Assembly (NCBI GenBank): GCA_023439185.1
Contig: JAEXOR010000003.1
Span: 1 to 64,000 of the forward strand
Source of the DNA: Bacillota bacterium
GTDB taxonomy: Bacteria; Bacillota; Desulfotomaculia; Desulfotomaculales; Desulfallaceae
Reading direction: 5' to 3'
DNA length: 64,000 nt
A program made the translations under genes and the position numbers. Positions 43,014 to 52,579 of the stretch are shown here, piece by piece (within the stretch, counting starts at the first letter, position 1; each line of letters starts with the position of its first letter). The notes under the pieces were generated by a model, which was not told where the DNA came from, did no database searches, and was given only the letters and a program-made list of their open reading frames with translations.

Positions 43014-44450
43014 TTAAAGTTTTTCCTTGAGCATTTTGTTGACTATTGCGGGGTTGGCCTTGCCCTTGGTGGCTTTCATCACCTGGCCCACCAGAAAACC
43101 CAGGGCCTGGGTCTTGCCGGCGCGGTAATCCTCCACCGACTTGGGATTATCGGCCAGGACGCCGTCGATAATGGATTCAATAGCTCCTGCGTCGCTGATT
43201 TGCACCAGGCCCTTTTCTTTGACGATGACGCCGGGGTCTTTGCCGGTGTTGAACATATCCTCAAAGACGGTCTTGGCGATTTTGCCGCTGATGGTGCCTT
43301 CCTCCAGCAACCGCAGCATCTCGGCCAACTGGGCGGGCTGGATGCGTACCTCCGTTATTTCCATATTATTTGCGTTCATCAGGCGTGAAAAATCGCCCAT
43401 CATCCAGTTGCTTACCGCCTTGGGGTTATTATACTGCTGCACGCATTGCTCGTAAAAATCGGCCATTTCCTTTGCTGAAGTTAACACCATGGCGTCATAG
43501 GCCGGTAATCCGTACTGCGATACGAACCGGTCCTTGCGCTCGTCCGGCAGTTCCGGCAGCGTGTCCCTGATTTCGTCTACCCAATCGGCGGAGATAACCA
43601 TCGGCACCAGGTCCGGTTCGGGGAAATACCTGTAGTCATGGGCTTCCTCTTTGCTGCGCAGGGACAGGGTGACGCCCCTGGACTCATCCCAGGAACGGGT
43701 TTCCTGGACCACGGCGCCGCCGTCTTCGATAATGTCAATCTGGCGCTCGATTTCATAAACCAGCGCCTTTTGCAGCGCCTTGAATGAGTTCATATTTTTC
43801 AGCTCCGCCCGGGTGCCGAATTCATTTTGACCAAGAGGACGCACCGAAACGTTGGCGTCGCAGCGCAGCGAACCCTCCTGCATTTTGCAGTCGCTGATGC
43901 CGGTGTACTGGATGATGGCTTTAAGCTTCTCCAGGTAGGCGACGGCTTCCTCCGGGCTGCGCAGGTCCGGCTCGGACACTATTTCAATCAAGGGTACCCC
44001 GGTACGGTTGTAATCGACCAGGGAGTAAGGCGAAGTGGCGATGGTGCCCTGGTGGACCAGTTTGCCGGCGTCCTCCTCCATGTGTATCCTGGTGATGCCC
44101 ACCCGCTTGGCAGCGCCGTCAACTTCGATTTCAAGGAAACCGTGTTCGGCTATGGGCAGGTCGTACTGGGATACCTGATAGTTTTTGGGCAGGTCGGGGT
44201 AGTAGTAATTTTTGCGGTCAAATTTGGAATAAGACGCGATCCGGCAATTCAGGGCCAACCCGGCCTTGATGGCGAATTCCACCACTTTTTTATTGGTCAC
44301 CGGCAGCACTCCGGGCAAACCCAGGCATACCGGGCAGGTATGGTGGTTGGGATCGGCGCCGAACGCGGTGCTGGAATCACAGAATATCTTGGTCTCAGTT
44401 TTTAGCTCAACGTGTACTTCCAAACCGATCACGGGTTCATATTGGGCCAA
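43014..44450 (-). CDS. gatB: Aspartyl/glutamyl-tRNA amidotransferase subunit B
   Basis: 478 residues, the tRNA-binding kinase subunit that phosphorylates mischarged Glu-tRNA(Gln) or Asp-tRNA(Asn) before amidation. 'YEPVIGLEVHVELKTETKIFC' N-terminus, zinc-type 'HTCPVCLGLPGVLP', 'RKNYYYPDLPKNYQVSQYD' and the C-terminal helical YqeY-like tail ending 'NPAIVNKMLKEKL' are present. TTG start with GGAGG 9 nt upstream. Last of gatC-gatA-gatB. Confidence 0.97.
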   Translation of the reverse strand: MAQYEPVIGLEVHVELKTETKIFCDSSTAFGADPNHHTCPVCLGLPGVLPVTNKKVVEFAIKAGLALNCRIASYSKFDRKNYYYPDLPKNYQVSQYDLPIAEHGFLEIEVDGAAKRVGITRIHMEEDAGKLVHQGTIATSPYSLVDYNRTGVPLIEIVSEPDLRSPEEAVAYLEKLKAIIQYTGISDCKMQEGSLRCDANVSVRPLGQNEFGTRAELKNMNSFKALQKALVYEIERQIDIIEDGGAVVQETRSWDESRGVTLSLRSKEEAHDYRYFPEPDLVPMVISADWVDEIRDTLPELPDERKDRFVSQYGLPAYDAMVLTSAKEMADFYEQCVQQYNNPKAVSNWMMGDFSRLMNANNMEITEVRIQPAQLAEMLRLLEEGTISGKIAKTVFEDMFNTGKDPGVIVKEKGLVQISDAGAIESIIDGVLADNPKSVEDYRAGKTQALGFLVGQVMKATKGKANPAIVNKMLKEKL

Positions 44451-44474
44451 AACGGCACACCTCCAGGGTTTATC

Positions 44475-45926
44475 TTACGGTTTTAGACGATGATGGGCTG
44501 TGCTTTGTTCAAAGGCATACGCCGCGCGCAGAATGTCGCCTTCGCCAAAGGGCCTGCCCATCAGTTGCAGCCCGACGGGTAAATTATTCGCAAAGCCGCC
44601 CGGTATCGAAATTGCCGGTATGCCGGCCAAGTTGATTGAAAGGGTGCAGATATCCACCATGTACATCTGCAGCGGATCGTCCAGCTTTTCACCGCGTTTG
44701 AAGGCCGGACCCGGTGCGACGGGTGACAGCAGCAGGTCATATTTTTCAAAAGCCCGGTCGAAGTCGCCCTTGATCAGGGTCCGCACTTTGAGCGCCTTGT
44801 TGTAGTAGGCGTCGTAATAGCCCGCGGAAAGGGCGTATGTGCCCAGCATAATCCTTCTTTTCACCTCGGCGCCGAAACCTTCGCTGCGGGTCTTCATGAA
44901 CATTTCCACCATGTCTTCGGCTTCTTCGTTCCGGTAGCCGTAGCGCACGCCGTCATAGCGCGCCAGGTTTGAGCTGGCTTCGGCGGGGGCCAGTATGTAA
45001 TAGGCCGGCAGGGCGTATTCACTGTGGGGCAGCGATGTTTCCTCCACTTCGGCGCCCAAACCGGTAAAGACGCCAATCGCCGCCTGGACGACCTCCCTTA
45101 CCGCCGGATCGATGCCTTCACCCATGTACTCCCTGGGTACGCCGATTTTAATGCCTTTGATATCGCCGGTGAGGTAACCGGTATAGTCGGGTTTGTCATC
45201 GGGGGCGGAGGTTGAATCCTTGGGATCGTGCCCGCTGATGGCGTTGAAAACCAGGGCGCAGTCGGTAACGTCCCGGGTGATGGGGCCAATTTGGTCAAGG
45301 GATGAGGCGTAGGCCACCAGCCCGAAACGGGACACCGAACCGTAGGTTGGTTTCAGCCCCACCACCCCGCAGTAGGACGCCGGTTGACGGATGGAACCGC
45401 CGGTATCGGAACCCAGGGCTAGGATGGTTTCGCCGGCCGCCACCGCCGCCGCTGAGCCGCCGCTGGAACCGCCGGGCACCCGGTCTGTGGCCCAGGGGTT
45501 GCAGGTGGTGAAAAAGGCCGAGTTTTCCGTGGACGACCCCATGGCAAACTCATCCATGTTGGTTTTGCCGATCATTACCGAGCGGGCTTCGTTAAGCCGT
45601 TCAATAACCGTGGCGTTATACGGGGGGACGAAGTTGTACAGTATTTTGGAAGCGCAGGTGGTGCGTACCCCCGTGGTGCACATGTTGTCCTTAATGGCGA
45701 TGGGAACGCCCGCCAGCGGGGCTATTTTTTCACCCGCGGCAATGGCCTGGTCCACTTCCCGGGCCTGCCTTTCGGCTGTTTCACGGGTCAGGGTGATATA
45801 GGCCCGGATTTTGTCTTCCATCTCTTCTATACGGCTAAAAACCGCGCCGGTGATTTCTCCGGCGCTGATCTCCTTTTTCATCAGCAGGTCATGTAATTGA
45901 TGCGCGGTCAGGTAATATAATTCCAA
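44475..45926 (-). CDS. gatA: Aspartyl/glutamyl-tRNA amidotransferase subunit A
   Basis: 483 residues, amidase-signature subunit that releases ammonia from glutamine. Catalytic Ser-cisSer-Lys: Lys in 'VPIAIKDNMCTTGVRTTC', serines in 'VPGGSSGGSAAAVAAGE' and 'LGSDTGGSIRQPASYCG'. Start TTG with GGAGG upstream, 18 bp after gatC. Confidence 0.97.
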   Translation of the reverse strand: MELYYLTAHQLHDLLMKKEISAGEITGAVFSRIEEMEDKIRAYITLTRETAERQAREVDQAIAAGEKIAPLAGVPIAIKDNMCTTGVRTTCASKILYNFVPPYNATVIERLNEARSVMIGKTNMDEFAMGSSTENSAFFTTCNPWATDRVPGGSSGGSAAAVAAGETILALGSDTGGSIRQPASYCGVVGLKPTYGSVSRFGLVAYASSLDQIGPITRDVTDCALVFNAISGHDPKDSTSAPDDKPDYTGYLTGDIKGIKIGVPREYMGEGIDPAVREVVQAAIGVFTGLGAEVEETSLPHSEYALPAYYILAPAEASSNLARYDGVRYGYRNEEAEDMVEMFMKTRSEGFGAEVKRRIMLGTYALSAGYYDAYYNKALKVRTLIKGDFDRAFEKYDLLLSPVAPGPAFKRGEKLDDPLQMYMVDICTLSINLAGIPAISIPGGFANNLPVGLQLMGRPFGEGDILRAAYAFEQSTAHHRLKP

Positions 45927-45944
45927 AACAGTCCCTCCAACCGT

Positions 45945-46226
45945 CTATAGTATCCTGGGTACTTTAAAATAGTCGTCCCGGCGCTCCGGCGCGTTGGCCA
46001 GTACCTTGTCCGTGGCCATATGTTCGCCGGGCCGGTCCTCGCGGAAAACATTATGCAGCGGCAGTACGTGCGCGGTGGGCGGCACGTCCTCAGTATCCAG
46101 GTCCTGCAGTTTCCGGGCGTGTTCCAAAATATCGCTTAACTGCCTGGAGTAAAGCTTTTTCTCTTCCTCGCTCAGCTCCAGCCGGCCCAGCAGGGCCACG
46201 TGTTCCACTTCTTTGATGCTGATCAT
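45945..46226 (-). CDS. gatC: Aspartyl/glutamyl-tRNA amidotransferase subunit C
   Basis: About 93 residues, usual GatC size. 'EVEHVALLGRLELSEEE' and 'VPPTAHVLPLHNVFREDRPGE' are family hallmarks; it holds the A and B subunits together. ATG 46226 gives the conserved 'MISIKEVEHVALL' start; an upstream in-frame ATG at 46262 would add unconserved residues. Follows ligA by 54 bp. Confidence 0.94.
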   Translation of the reverse strand: MISIKEVEHVALLGRLELSEEEKKLYSRQLSDILEHARKLQDLDTEDVPPTAHVLPLHNVFREDRPGEHMATDKVLANAPERRDDYFKVPRIL

Positions 46227-46280
46227 GATCCACCATCCTGTTCTACTAAAAACTGACATCATTATACCACAATCTTTGGG

Positions 46281-48305
46281 TTACCCGTTGAGCATTTCGA
46301 GCAGCTCTTTTTCCCCGATAATGGGTATACCAAGCTTGACTGCTTTGTCGTACTTGCTGCCCGGGTTTTCGCCGGCCACTACGTAGCCGGTGTTTTTGCT
46401 CACCGAGGAAACAACTTTGCCGCCCTGGTTTTCGATTAGCTCTTTGGCCTCGTCCCTTTTTAAGGTGGTCAGGGTGCCGGTGAGCACAAAGGTTTGGCCG
46501 GTCAGGAGGGCATCGGTGCTGTCCGGACCGGTTTGATTATCCATGGTGACATTAAGGCCCAGTTCGGTAAGCCGGTCGATCAGAGCCCTGTTTTGCTCCT
46601 GGCGCATGAAATTAACCACGCTTTCGGCAATTTTGGGGCCGATTTCCGGGATGGCGGTTAGTTCTTCCGCCCCGGCCTCCATGATCCGGCGCAGGTCGCC
46701 GAAGTGTTCCGCCAGGATGCGGGATGCCCGTTCGCCCACGTGCCTGATGCCCAGGGCGTATAACAGCCGGTACAGGGGGCGCTCTTTGCTGTCCCGGATG
46801 GCCTGGACCAGGTTCTCCGCCGACTTGTCCGCGAACCTTTCCAGGGCCAGCAATTGTTCGCCGGTTAGCCGGTAAATATCCGCCACGTCACGCACCAGCC
46901 CGGCGTTTACCAGCTGGGTAACAACGGCGGGACCCATGCCGGCTATGTCCATGGCGCCCCGGGAAGCAAAATGAATCAGTCCTTCCAGCAGCTGAGCCGG
47001 GCAGGAAGCGCCGGCGCACCTGTAGGCCGCCTCTCCGGTCTGGCGGATTACTTCGGCGCCGCAATCCGGACAGGTCGCGGGCATGGTAAAGATTTTTTCG
47101 CCGCCGGTCCTTTGCTCCGCCAGCACCCTAACTACCTCCGGGATCACGTCCCCGGCCTTGTGTATAATTACCCGGTCGCCGATGCGCACGTCTTTTTCCC
47201 GGATAATATCCTCATTATGCAGTGAAGCCCGGCTGATGGTGGAACCGGCCACCCTAACCGGTTCCAGGACGGCCGTCGGCGTCACCGCGCCGGTGCGCCC
47301 CACGCTGACAATAATATCCCGGACTGTGGTTTCGGCTTCCTCGGCGGGAAATTTGAAGGCGGTGGCCCAGCGGGGGCTTTTCATGGTGGCCCCCAGCGCG
47401 GCCTGCTGCGCCAGGGAATTGACCTTGATAACCAGTCCGTCGATGGCGTAGGGCAGCTCCGCTTTTTTTTCCGTCCACAGGCGGCAGTAGCTGATTACTT
47501 CCTCGATATCCCGGCACAACTGGTGGTGGGTGTTGACCCTGAGCCCCAGCCGGTCAAACAACGCCAGCGTCTCCATGTGGGTGGCCGGCGCTTGAGCACC
47601 AGGCAGTGACACGCTGCCGGCCCCGTAAACAAATATGGACAGGTTCCGCCTGGCGGTAACCGAAGGATCCAGTTGGCGGAGCGAACCGGCGGCGGCGTTG
47701 CGCGGGTTGGCGAAAATAGTTTCGCCGTGTTCCTCCCGTACCCGGTTCAGTTCCACAAAGGACTCCTTGGACATATAGACTTCGCCCCGCACCTCCAGGT
47801 TGACACCCGGTTCCAGCAGGCGCAGGGGGATGCTTTTAACGGTTTTCAGGTTATGGGTGATGTCTTCGCCGTATTCCCCGTCCCCCCGGGTGGCTCCCTG
47901 CACCAGGATACCGTCCCGGTAAACAAGGGATACGGCCAGGCCGTCAATTTTCAGCTCTACGACATAATTTGGGGACATTTCTTCACCCAGGCCGCTGCGT
48001 ACCCGGCGGTCAAATTCGCGCAAATCCTGCTCGCCAAAGGCGTTGGACAGGCTGAGCATGGGAACGGTATGCCTGACGGTGGCGAAACCCTCCCGCAGTC
48101 TGGCCCCTACCCGCTGGGTGGGTGAATCGGGGGTGATCAGTTCCGGGTATTCCTTTTCCAGTTGCTGCAGTTCCACCAGCAACCGGTCATATTCGGCGTC
48201 GGTGATCTCAGGCGCGTCCAGTGCATGGTACAGATAATCATGTCTTTGCAGTTCTCTGCGCAGGGTTTCCGCCCGCTCCCGCGCTTTTCCCATTCCGGCG
48301 CTCAT
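46281..48305 (-). CDS. ligA: NAD-dependent DNA ligase LigA
   Basis: 674 residues. Adenylation Lys119 in 'VVELKIDGLAVSLVY', OB-fold, a four-cysteine zinc finger ('CPDCGAEVIRQTGEAAYRC' then 'CPAQ'), tandem helix-hairpin-helix ('LGIRHVGERAS', 'IPEIGPKIAES') and a C-terminal BRCT domain ('FVLTGTLTTLKRDEAKELI'). Joins Okazaki fragments. Starts at ATG 48305 with AAGGGG upstream; 48 bp after pcrA. Confidence 0.97.
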   Translation of the reverse strand: MSAGMGKARERAETLRRELQRHDYLYHALDAPEITDAEYDRLLVELQQLEKEYPELITPDSPTQRVGARLREGFATVRHTVPMLSLSNAFGEQDLREFDRRVRSGLGEEMSPNYVVELKIDGLAVSLVYRDGILVQGATRGDGEYGEDITHNLKTVKSIPLRLLEPGVNLEVRGEVYMSKESFVELNRVREEHGETIFANPRNAAAGSLRQLDPSVTARRNLSIFVYGAGSVSLPGAQAPATHMETLALFDRLGLRVNTHHQLCRDIEEVISYCRLWTEKKAELPYAIDGLVIKVNSLAQQAALGATMKSPRWATAFKFPAEEAETTVRDIIVSVGRTGAVTPTAVLEPVRVAGSTISRASLHNEDIIREKDVRIGDRVIIHKAGDVIPEVVRVLAEQRTGGEKIFTMPATCPDCGAEVIRQTGEAAYRCAGASCPAQLLEGLIHFASRGAMDIAGMGPAVVTQLVNAGLVRDVADIYRLTGEQLLALERFADKSAENLVQAIRDSKERPLYRLLYALGIRHVGERASRILAEHFGDLRRIMEAGAEELTAIPEIGPKIAESVVNFMRQEQNRALIDRLTELGLNVTMDNQTGPDSTDALLTGQTFVLTGTLTTLKRDEAKELIENQGGKVVSSVSKNTGYVVAGENPGSKYDKAVKLGIPIIGEKELLEMLNG

Positions 48306-48353
48306 TCCGGTTCCCCTTTCCAGTGCCCCGGTTTTTTTGGCTTTGGCTGCCGT

Positions 48354-50534
48354 TTAGCATTTTTCCAGTGGCGCGTAACAGGCCAGCAGGGTTTTCACTC
48401 CCGCCCCGGGAAAATCAATGCTGATTTCAGCTTTCTCGCCTTTGCCTTTAATGTTTACCACGGTGCCGCGGCCCCATTTGCGGTGCTCCACCTGGTCGCC
48501 GTTTTGCAGTTGATCGACGGTGATTGTTCTTTTCCCCCGGTCCGGGTCAGATCTATTATTTGTCCAGGCGGAATTATTCTTTCGTTCGGTTTGTCTGATT
48601 ATTTGCTCCAGCGGGTCGGTATCGGTAATCAGCTCCGCGGGCAACTCCTTCAAAAAGCGTGACGGTTCTCTAAGCTGGGTATAGCCGTATAAAGTGCGCT
48701 GCCAACTGTGGGAAAGATACAGCAGCTGCCGGGCCCTGGTGATACCCACATAGCAGAGCCTTCTTTCCTCTTCCAGCTCGTGCCTGTCTTCCAGGGAACG
48801 GGAATGGGGGAATACCCCCTCTTCCAGCCCGGTCAGAAAAACCACCGGAAATTCCAAACCTTTGGCGCTGTGCAGGGTCATTAGCGTCACCCGGTCCGTT
48901 TCCTCGCTGTACTCGTCCATGTCGGTGAGCAGGGAAAGCCCGGCCAGAAAATCGTCCAGGCTGCCGTCGGGGAAGTTCTGATCGTATTCTCCCGACACGG
49001 AGTAAAACTCTTTCAGGTTTTCCAGCCTGGTGTCGGCTTCAACGGTGCGCTCGTTCTCCAGGGCCGACCGGTATCCGGTATCCTGTAAAGCCATGTCCAC
49101 CAGGTCGGTGACGGACAGTTTGGGCAACAGCATACGCAATGCGCCCATGGTGCGGCCAAAGCCCAAGGCGCCCTTTTCCGCCTTGCCGGACAGACCGGGG
49201 ACGGAGGCCTGACTTTCCAGCAGTTCCATGGGCGTGACGCCCAGTTCATCGGCCCGGGCAAAAATTTTTTCCACCGACGCCTCGCCGACGCCCCGTTTCG
49301 GCTCGTTAATCACCCGCCGCAGGCTGACCCGGTCCCCGGGATTAACCAGCAGCCGCAGAAAGGCCAGCAGATCCTTGATTTCCTTGCGTTCGTAAAAGCG
49401 CAGCCCGCCCACAATGACGTACGGGATGCCTGCTACAATGAGTTTATCCTCCAGTACCCGGGATTGAGCGTGGGTACGGTATAATACCGCGAAGTCTCCG
49501 TATGCCCTGCTCCGGACGTCATGCCAGCGCCTGATGCGCTCAACCACGAAATTGGCCTCGGCATGCTCGTCCCGGGCGGTGAAAACCACCAGCGGGTCTC
49601 CGACCGGTCCGGCGGTCCACAGGTTTTTGGGTTTGCGTTCCCGGTTGTTGTCGATTACTTTATTGGCGGAGTCCAGGATGGAGCGGGTGGAACGGTAATT
49701 TTGCTCCAGCGTGATTACCGCCGCCTCGGGGTAGTCACGTTCAAAGTTTAAGATATTTGCTATATCGGCTCCCCGCCAGCCGTAGATCCCCTGGTCCGGG
49801 TCACCCACCACGCAAAGGTTGCGGTGTTTGCCGGCCAGCAGTTTCACCAGTACGTACTGGGCGTGGTTGGTGTCCTGGTATTCATCCACCAGGATATGCC
49901 GGAACTTGTCCTGGTAGTAGTCCAGCGCCGCCGGGTTTTTTCGGAACAGGAGCACGGTTTGCATCAGCAAATCATCGAAGTCCAGGGCGTTGTTCCGGTG
50001 TAGTTTTTCCTGGTACAGCCGGTAAACTTCGCATACCTTTTGGTTAAAGAAGTCGTAAGATTTTTTCTCCAGTTCCCCGGGGCCGTAAAGCACGTTCTTG
50101 GCCTGTGAAATGGCGGCGCCAATGGCGGCGGGGGGAAATTTTTTTTCGTCCAGGTTCAGCTCTTTAAGGCATTCCTTGAGGACGGTTTTCTGATCGGCGG
50201 TATCGTAGATGACGAAGTTTCCCGTATAGCTCCCGAAGCCGGACTGTTTTCTCAGTATGCGCAGGCAGGCGGCGTGAAAGGTGAACACCCACAGCTCCCG
50301 CGCCTGATCGGGCACCTCGGCGGCGATCCGGTCCCGCATTTCCCGGGCCGCCTTGTTGGTAAAGGTAATGGCCAGGATATTGAAAGGGTCGACGCCCTTT
50401 TCTTCTAACAGATAAGCGATCCTGGTGGTAAGCACTCTGGTTTTGCCGCTGCCCGCACCGGCCAGGATCAGCATCGGGCCGCTGCCGTGGGTAACCGCTT
50501 TAAGTTGCGCTTCGTTAAGAGAGCTTAAATCCAT
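48354..50534 (-). CDS. pcrA: ATP-dependent DNA helicase PcrA (UvrD/Rep family)
   Basis: About 726 residues, 3'-5' superfamily 1A helicase. Q-motif 'LNEAQLKAVTHGSGPMLILAG', Walker A 'AGAGSGKTRVLTTR', motif II 'ILVDEYQDTNHAQY', motif III 'VVGDPDQGIYGWRGA', motif IV 'LEQNYRSTRSIL', motif V/VI 'LMTLHSAKGLEFPVVF' and 'RLCYVGITRARQLLYL', C-terminal Tudor-like 'GDQVEHRKWGRGTVV'. ATG 50534 has GGAGG 5 nt upstream; a preceding ATG (50546) is part of that ribosome site. Confidence 0.97.
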   Translation of the reverse strand: MDLSSLNEAQLKAVTHGSGPMLILAGAGSGKTRVLTTRIAYLLEEKGVDPFNILAITFTNKAAREMRDRIAAEVPDQARELWVFTFHAACLRILRKQSGFGSYTGNFVIYDTADQKTVLKECLKELNLDEKKFPPAAIGAAISQAKNVLYGPGELEKKSYDFFNQKVCEVYRLYQEKLHRNNALDFDDLLMQTVLLFRKNPAALDYYQDKFRHILVDEYQDTNHAQYVLVKLLAGKHRNLCVVGDPDQGIYGWRGADIANILNFERDYPEAAVITLEQNYRSTRSILDSANKVIDNNRERKPKNLWTAGPVGDPLVVFTARDEHAEANFVVERIRRWHDVRSRAYGDFAVLYRTHAQSRVLEDKLIVAGIPYVIVGGLRFYERKEIKDLLAFLRLLVNPGDRVSLRRVINEPKRGVGEASVEKIFARADELGVTPMELLESQASVPGLSGKAEKGALGFGRTMGALRMLLPKLSVTDLVDMALQDTGYRSALENERTVEADTRLENLKEFYSVSGEYDQNFPDGSLDDFLAGLSLLTDMDEYSEETDRVTLMTLHSAKGLEFPVVFLTGLEEGVFPHSRSLEDRHELEEERRLCYVGITRARQLLYLSHSWQRTLYGYTQLREPSRFLKELPAELITDTDPLEQIIRQTERKNNSAWTNNRSDPDRGKRTITVDQLQNGDQVEHRKWGRGTVVNIKGKGEKAEISIDFPGAGVKTLLACYAPLEKC

Positions 50535-50627
50535 GAGAACCTCCATATTCGGGTCATGCTGCAGTAAAATACCACCTTGCGGTGGTTAAGCTTGTTCAAG
50601 CTGTTTTTGTTTCGGGCGCCCTTACAA

Positions 50628-51017
50628 CTACTTCTTGCCGTAGACTTTTTCCGGGTCGAACAGCCGCTCGCCTTTGATGGTTACAGCTCCGTCCGGCGCC
50701 AGCGCGTAGTGGAAACAGGAGAAGTATCCCTCGTGGCAGGCCGCCTCTTTTTGCTCCACCAGCAAAAGAAGCGTATCGCGGTCGCAGTCAAAGTAAACTT
50801 CCAGCACCTTCTGCACATTGCCGGAGGTTTCGCCCTTGTGCCAGAACTGCTGCCGGCTGCGGCTCCAGAACCAGGTTTCCCCGGTGGCCAGGGTTTTGGC
50901 CACCGCCTCTTTGTTCATGTACGCCATCATCAATACTTCCCTGGTGGCGGCGTCCTGTACGATGGCCGGTATCAGGCCGCTTACGTCATATTTTAAATCT
51001 TCGAGTTTAATTTGCAC
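50628..51017 (-). CDS. hisI: Phosphoribosyl-AMP cyclohydrolase
   Basis: About 129 residues, HisI domain only (no fused HisE). Zinc ligands in 'FDCDRDTLLLLV' and 'AACHEGYFSCF', substrate motif 'WFWSRSRQQFWHKGETSGN'. Opens the ring of phosphoribosyl-AMP in histidine synthesis. GTG 51017 is favoured because GAGG lies 8 nt upstream; GTG 51026 leaves only 1 nt. hisE was not found in the window. Last gene of the his operon. Confidence 0.94.
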   Translation of the reverse strand: MQIKLEDLKYDVSGLIPAIVQDAATREVLMMAYMNKEAVAKTLATGETWFWSRSRQQFWHKGETSGNVQKVLEVYFDCDRDTLLLLVEQKEAACHEGYFSCFHYALAPDGAVTIKGERLFDPEKVYGKK

Positions 51018-51065
51018 CTGTGACACCTCAAAAGTGGTATAATTTAACTTTGACTTTTAACACTT

Positions 51066-51842
51066 TCAACTTTTAACACCTGGCACCAGGCGAACGGGGA
51101 CGTTATGCCGGTGCAGGTATTGTTTGGTTTCGGCGATGGAATAGGTGCCGAAATGGAATATGGAAGCCGCCAGGGCGGCGTCGGCCTCCCCGGCGGTCAG
51201 GCCTTCAATGATGTGGTCCAGGTTACCCACACCGCCCGAGGCGATGACGGGGATCGATACCGCCCGTGAGATGGCACGGGTAAGGGGGATATCGTACCCG
51301 TCCAGCGTGCCGTCCCGGTCCATGCTGGTGAGCATAATTTCACCCGCCCCCAGACGTTCCACCTCCGAGGCCCACCATACGGCATCGATGCCGGTGGGCG
51401 TTCGCCCACCATGTATGTATACTTCCCACTTGCCGGGTTCCGAGCTGCGGGCATCGATGGCCACTACTATGCACTGGCTGCCGAACCGGGCCGAGGCTTC
51501 GGTGAGCAGCTTGGGGTTTTTGACCGCGGCGGTGTTGATGGACACTTTGTCCGCCCCGGCGGTGAGCATGGCCCGGATGTCTTCCAGAGACCCGATCCCT
51601 CCGCCGACGGTATATGGAATAAATACTTCCTCGGCGGTACGCCGCACCATGTCCAGCACGGTTTTGCGCCCTTCGTGGGAAGCTGTGATATCAAGGAAAA
51701 TTAGTTCGTCCGCCCCTTCGCGGTCGTAAAGCGCCGCCAGTTCCACCGGGTCGCCGGCGTCACGCAGGTTGACGAAGTTGGTGCCTTTGACCACCCGCCC
51801 GCAATCCACGTCCAGGCAGGGGATAATTCTTTTCATTAACAT
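51066..51842 (-). CDS. hisF: Imidazole glycerol phosphate synthase subunit HisF
   Basis: 258 residues, TIM barrel cyclase. 'KRIIPCLDVDCGRVVKGTNF' with catalytic Asp11-type residue, 'FLDITASHEGRKT', 'TVGGGIGSLEDI', 'LTSMDRDGTLDGYDIPLT' carrying the second catalytic Asp, 'VIASGGVGNLDHI'. Works with HisH, which supplies ammonia. The gene overlaps the hisA stop, so coupled translation. The ATG at 51842 keeps the family-typical 'ML-KRIIP' start. Confidence 0.97.
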   Translation of the reverse strand: MLMKRIIPCLDVDCGRVVKGTNFVNLRDAGDPVELAALYDREGADELIFLDITASHEGRKTVLDMVRRTAEEVFIPYTVGGGIGSLEDIRAMLTAGADKVSINTAAVKNPKLLTEASARFGSQCIVVAIDARSSEPGKWEVYIHGGRTPTGIDAVWWASEVERLGAGEIMLTSMDRDGTLDGYDIPLTRAISRAVSIPVIASGGVGNLDHIIEGLTAGEADAALAASIFHFGTYSIAETKQYLHRHNVPVRLVPGVKS

Positions 51843-52579
51843 GATACGGTCCTTTTTTCCTCCGCCAGCGCCAGGGCGTCGAAGATATCCACCGTGCCGG
51901 CGTACAGCGCTTTGCCGACGATAACTCCCTCCACACCGTGGGGTTCCAGCTTTTTCAGCGCCTCGATATCCTTGATGGTGGATACTCCGCCGGAGGCGAT
52001 AATTTTAATTTTACATGCCATGGCCAGTTTTTTGACCGCTTCGATATTAGGGCCTTTTAGTGTTCCATCCCGGGAGATATCGGTAAAAATAACCCGGCTG
52101 ACACCCATCTTACTAACTTCCATGGCCAGGGTCTGGACGTCCTTTTCCGCGGTAAGCCCCCAGCCTTCAATGGCCACCTTGCCGTCGCGGGCGTCAATTC
52201 CCACCACGATCCGGTCGCCGAAACGTTCCACCGCTTCCGCAACCAGCACGGGTTTTTGTATCGCCACGGTGCCGAGGATTACCCTGGATACGCCCATCTC
52301 CAGCAGCTTGTCCACTGTATCCAGATCGCGGATGCCGCCGCCAACTTGGACCGGTATATCGACCGAACTGATAATGGTGCCGATGGTTTCCAGGTTCCTT
52401 GGCTTACCGGCGAAGGCGCCGTCCAGGTCCACGATATGCAGCCACTGGGCTCCGCTGTTTTCCCAAATTCGGGCCACTGCCGTCGGATCGTCGGAATAGA
52501 CGGTTTCGCGGTCCAGCTTTCCCTCCACTAGGCGGACGCATTTGCCGGCCCGCAGGTCGATAGCCGGGATAATTAACAT
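51836..52579 (-). CDS. hisA: Phosphoribosylformimino-AICAR ribotide isomerase HisA
   Basis: 247 residues, TIM barrel homologous to HisF. 'IIPAIDLRAGKCVRLVEG' with the general-base Asp, 'VQVGGGIRDLDTVDKLL', 'VIFTDISRDGTLKGPN' with the acid Asp and 'IIASGGVSTIKDIEALK'. Carries out the Amadori rearrangement step. Overlaps hisH by 7 bp. Confidence 0.97.
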   Translation of the reverse strand: MLIIPAIDLRAGKCVRLVEGKLDRETVYSDDPTAVARIWENSGAQWLHIVDLDGAFAGKPRNLETIGTIISSVDIPVQVGGGIRDLDTVDKLLEMGVSRVILGTVAIQKPVLVAEAVERFGDRIVVGIDARDGKVAIEGWGLTAEKDVQTLAMEVSKMGVSRVIFTDISRDGTLKGPNIEAVKKLAMACKIKIIASGGVSTIKDIEALKKLEPHGVEGVIVGKALYAGTVDIFDALALAEEKRTVSC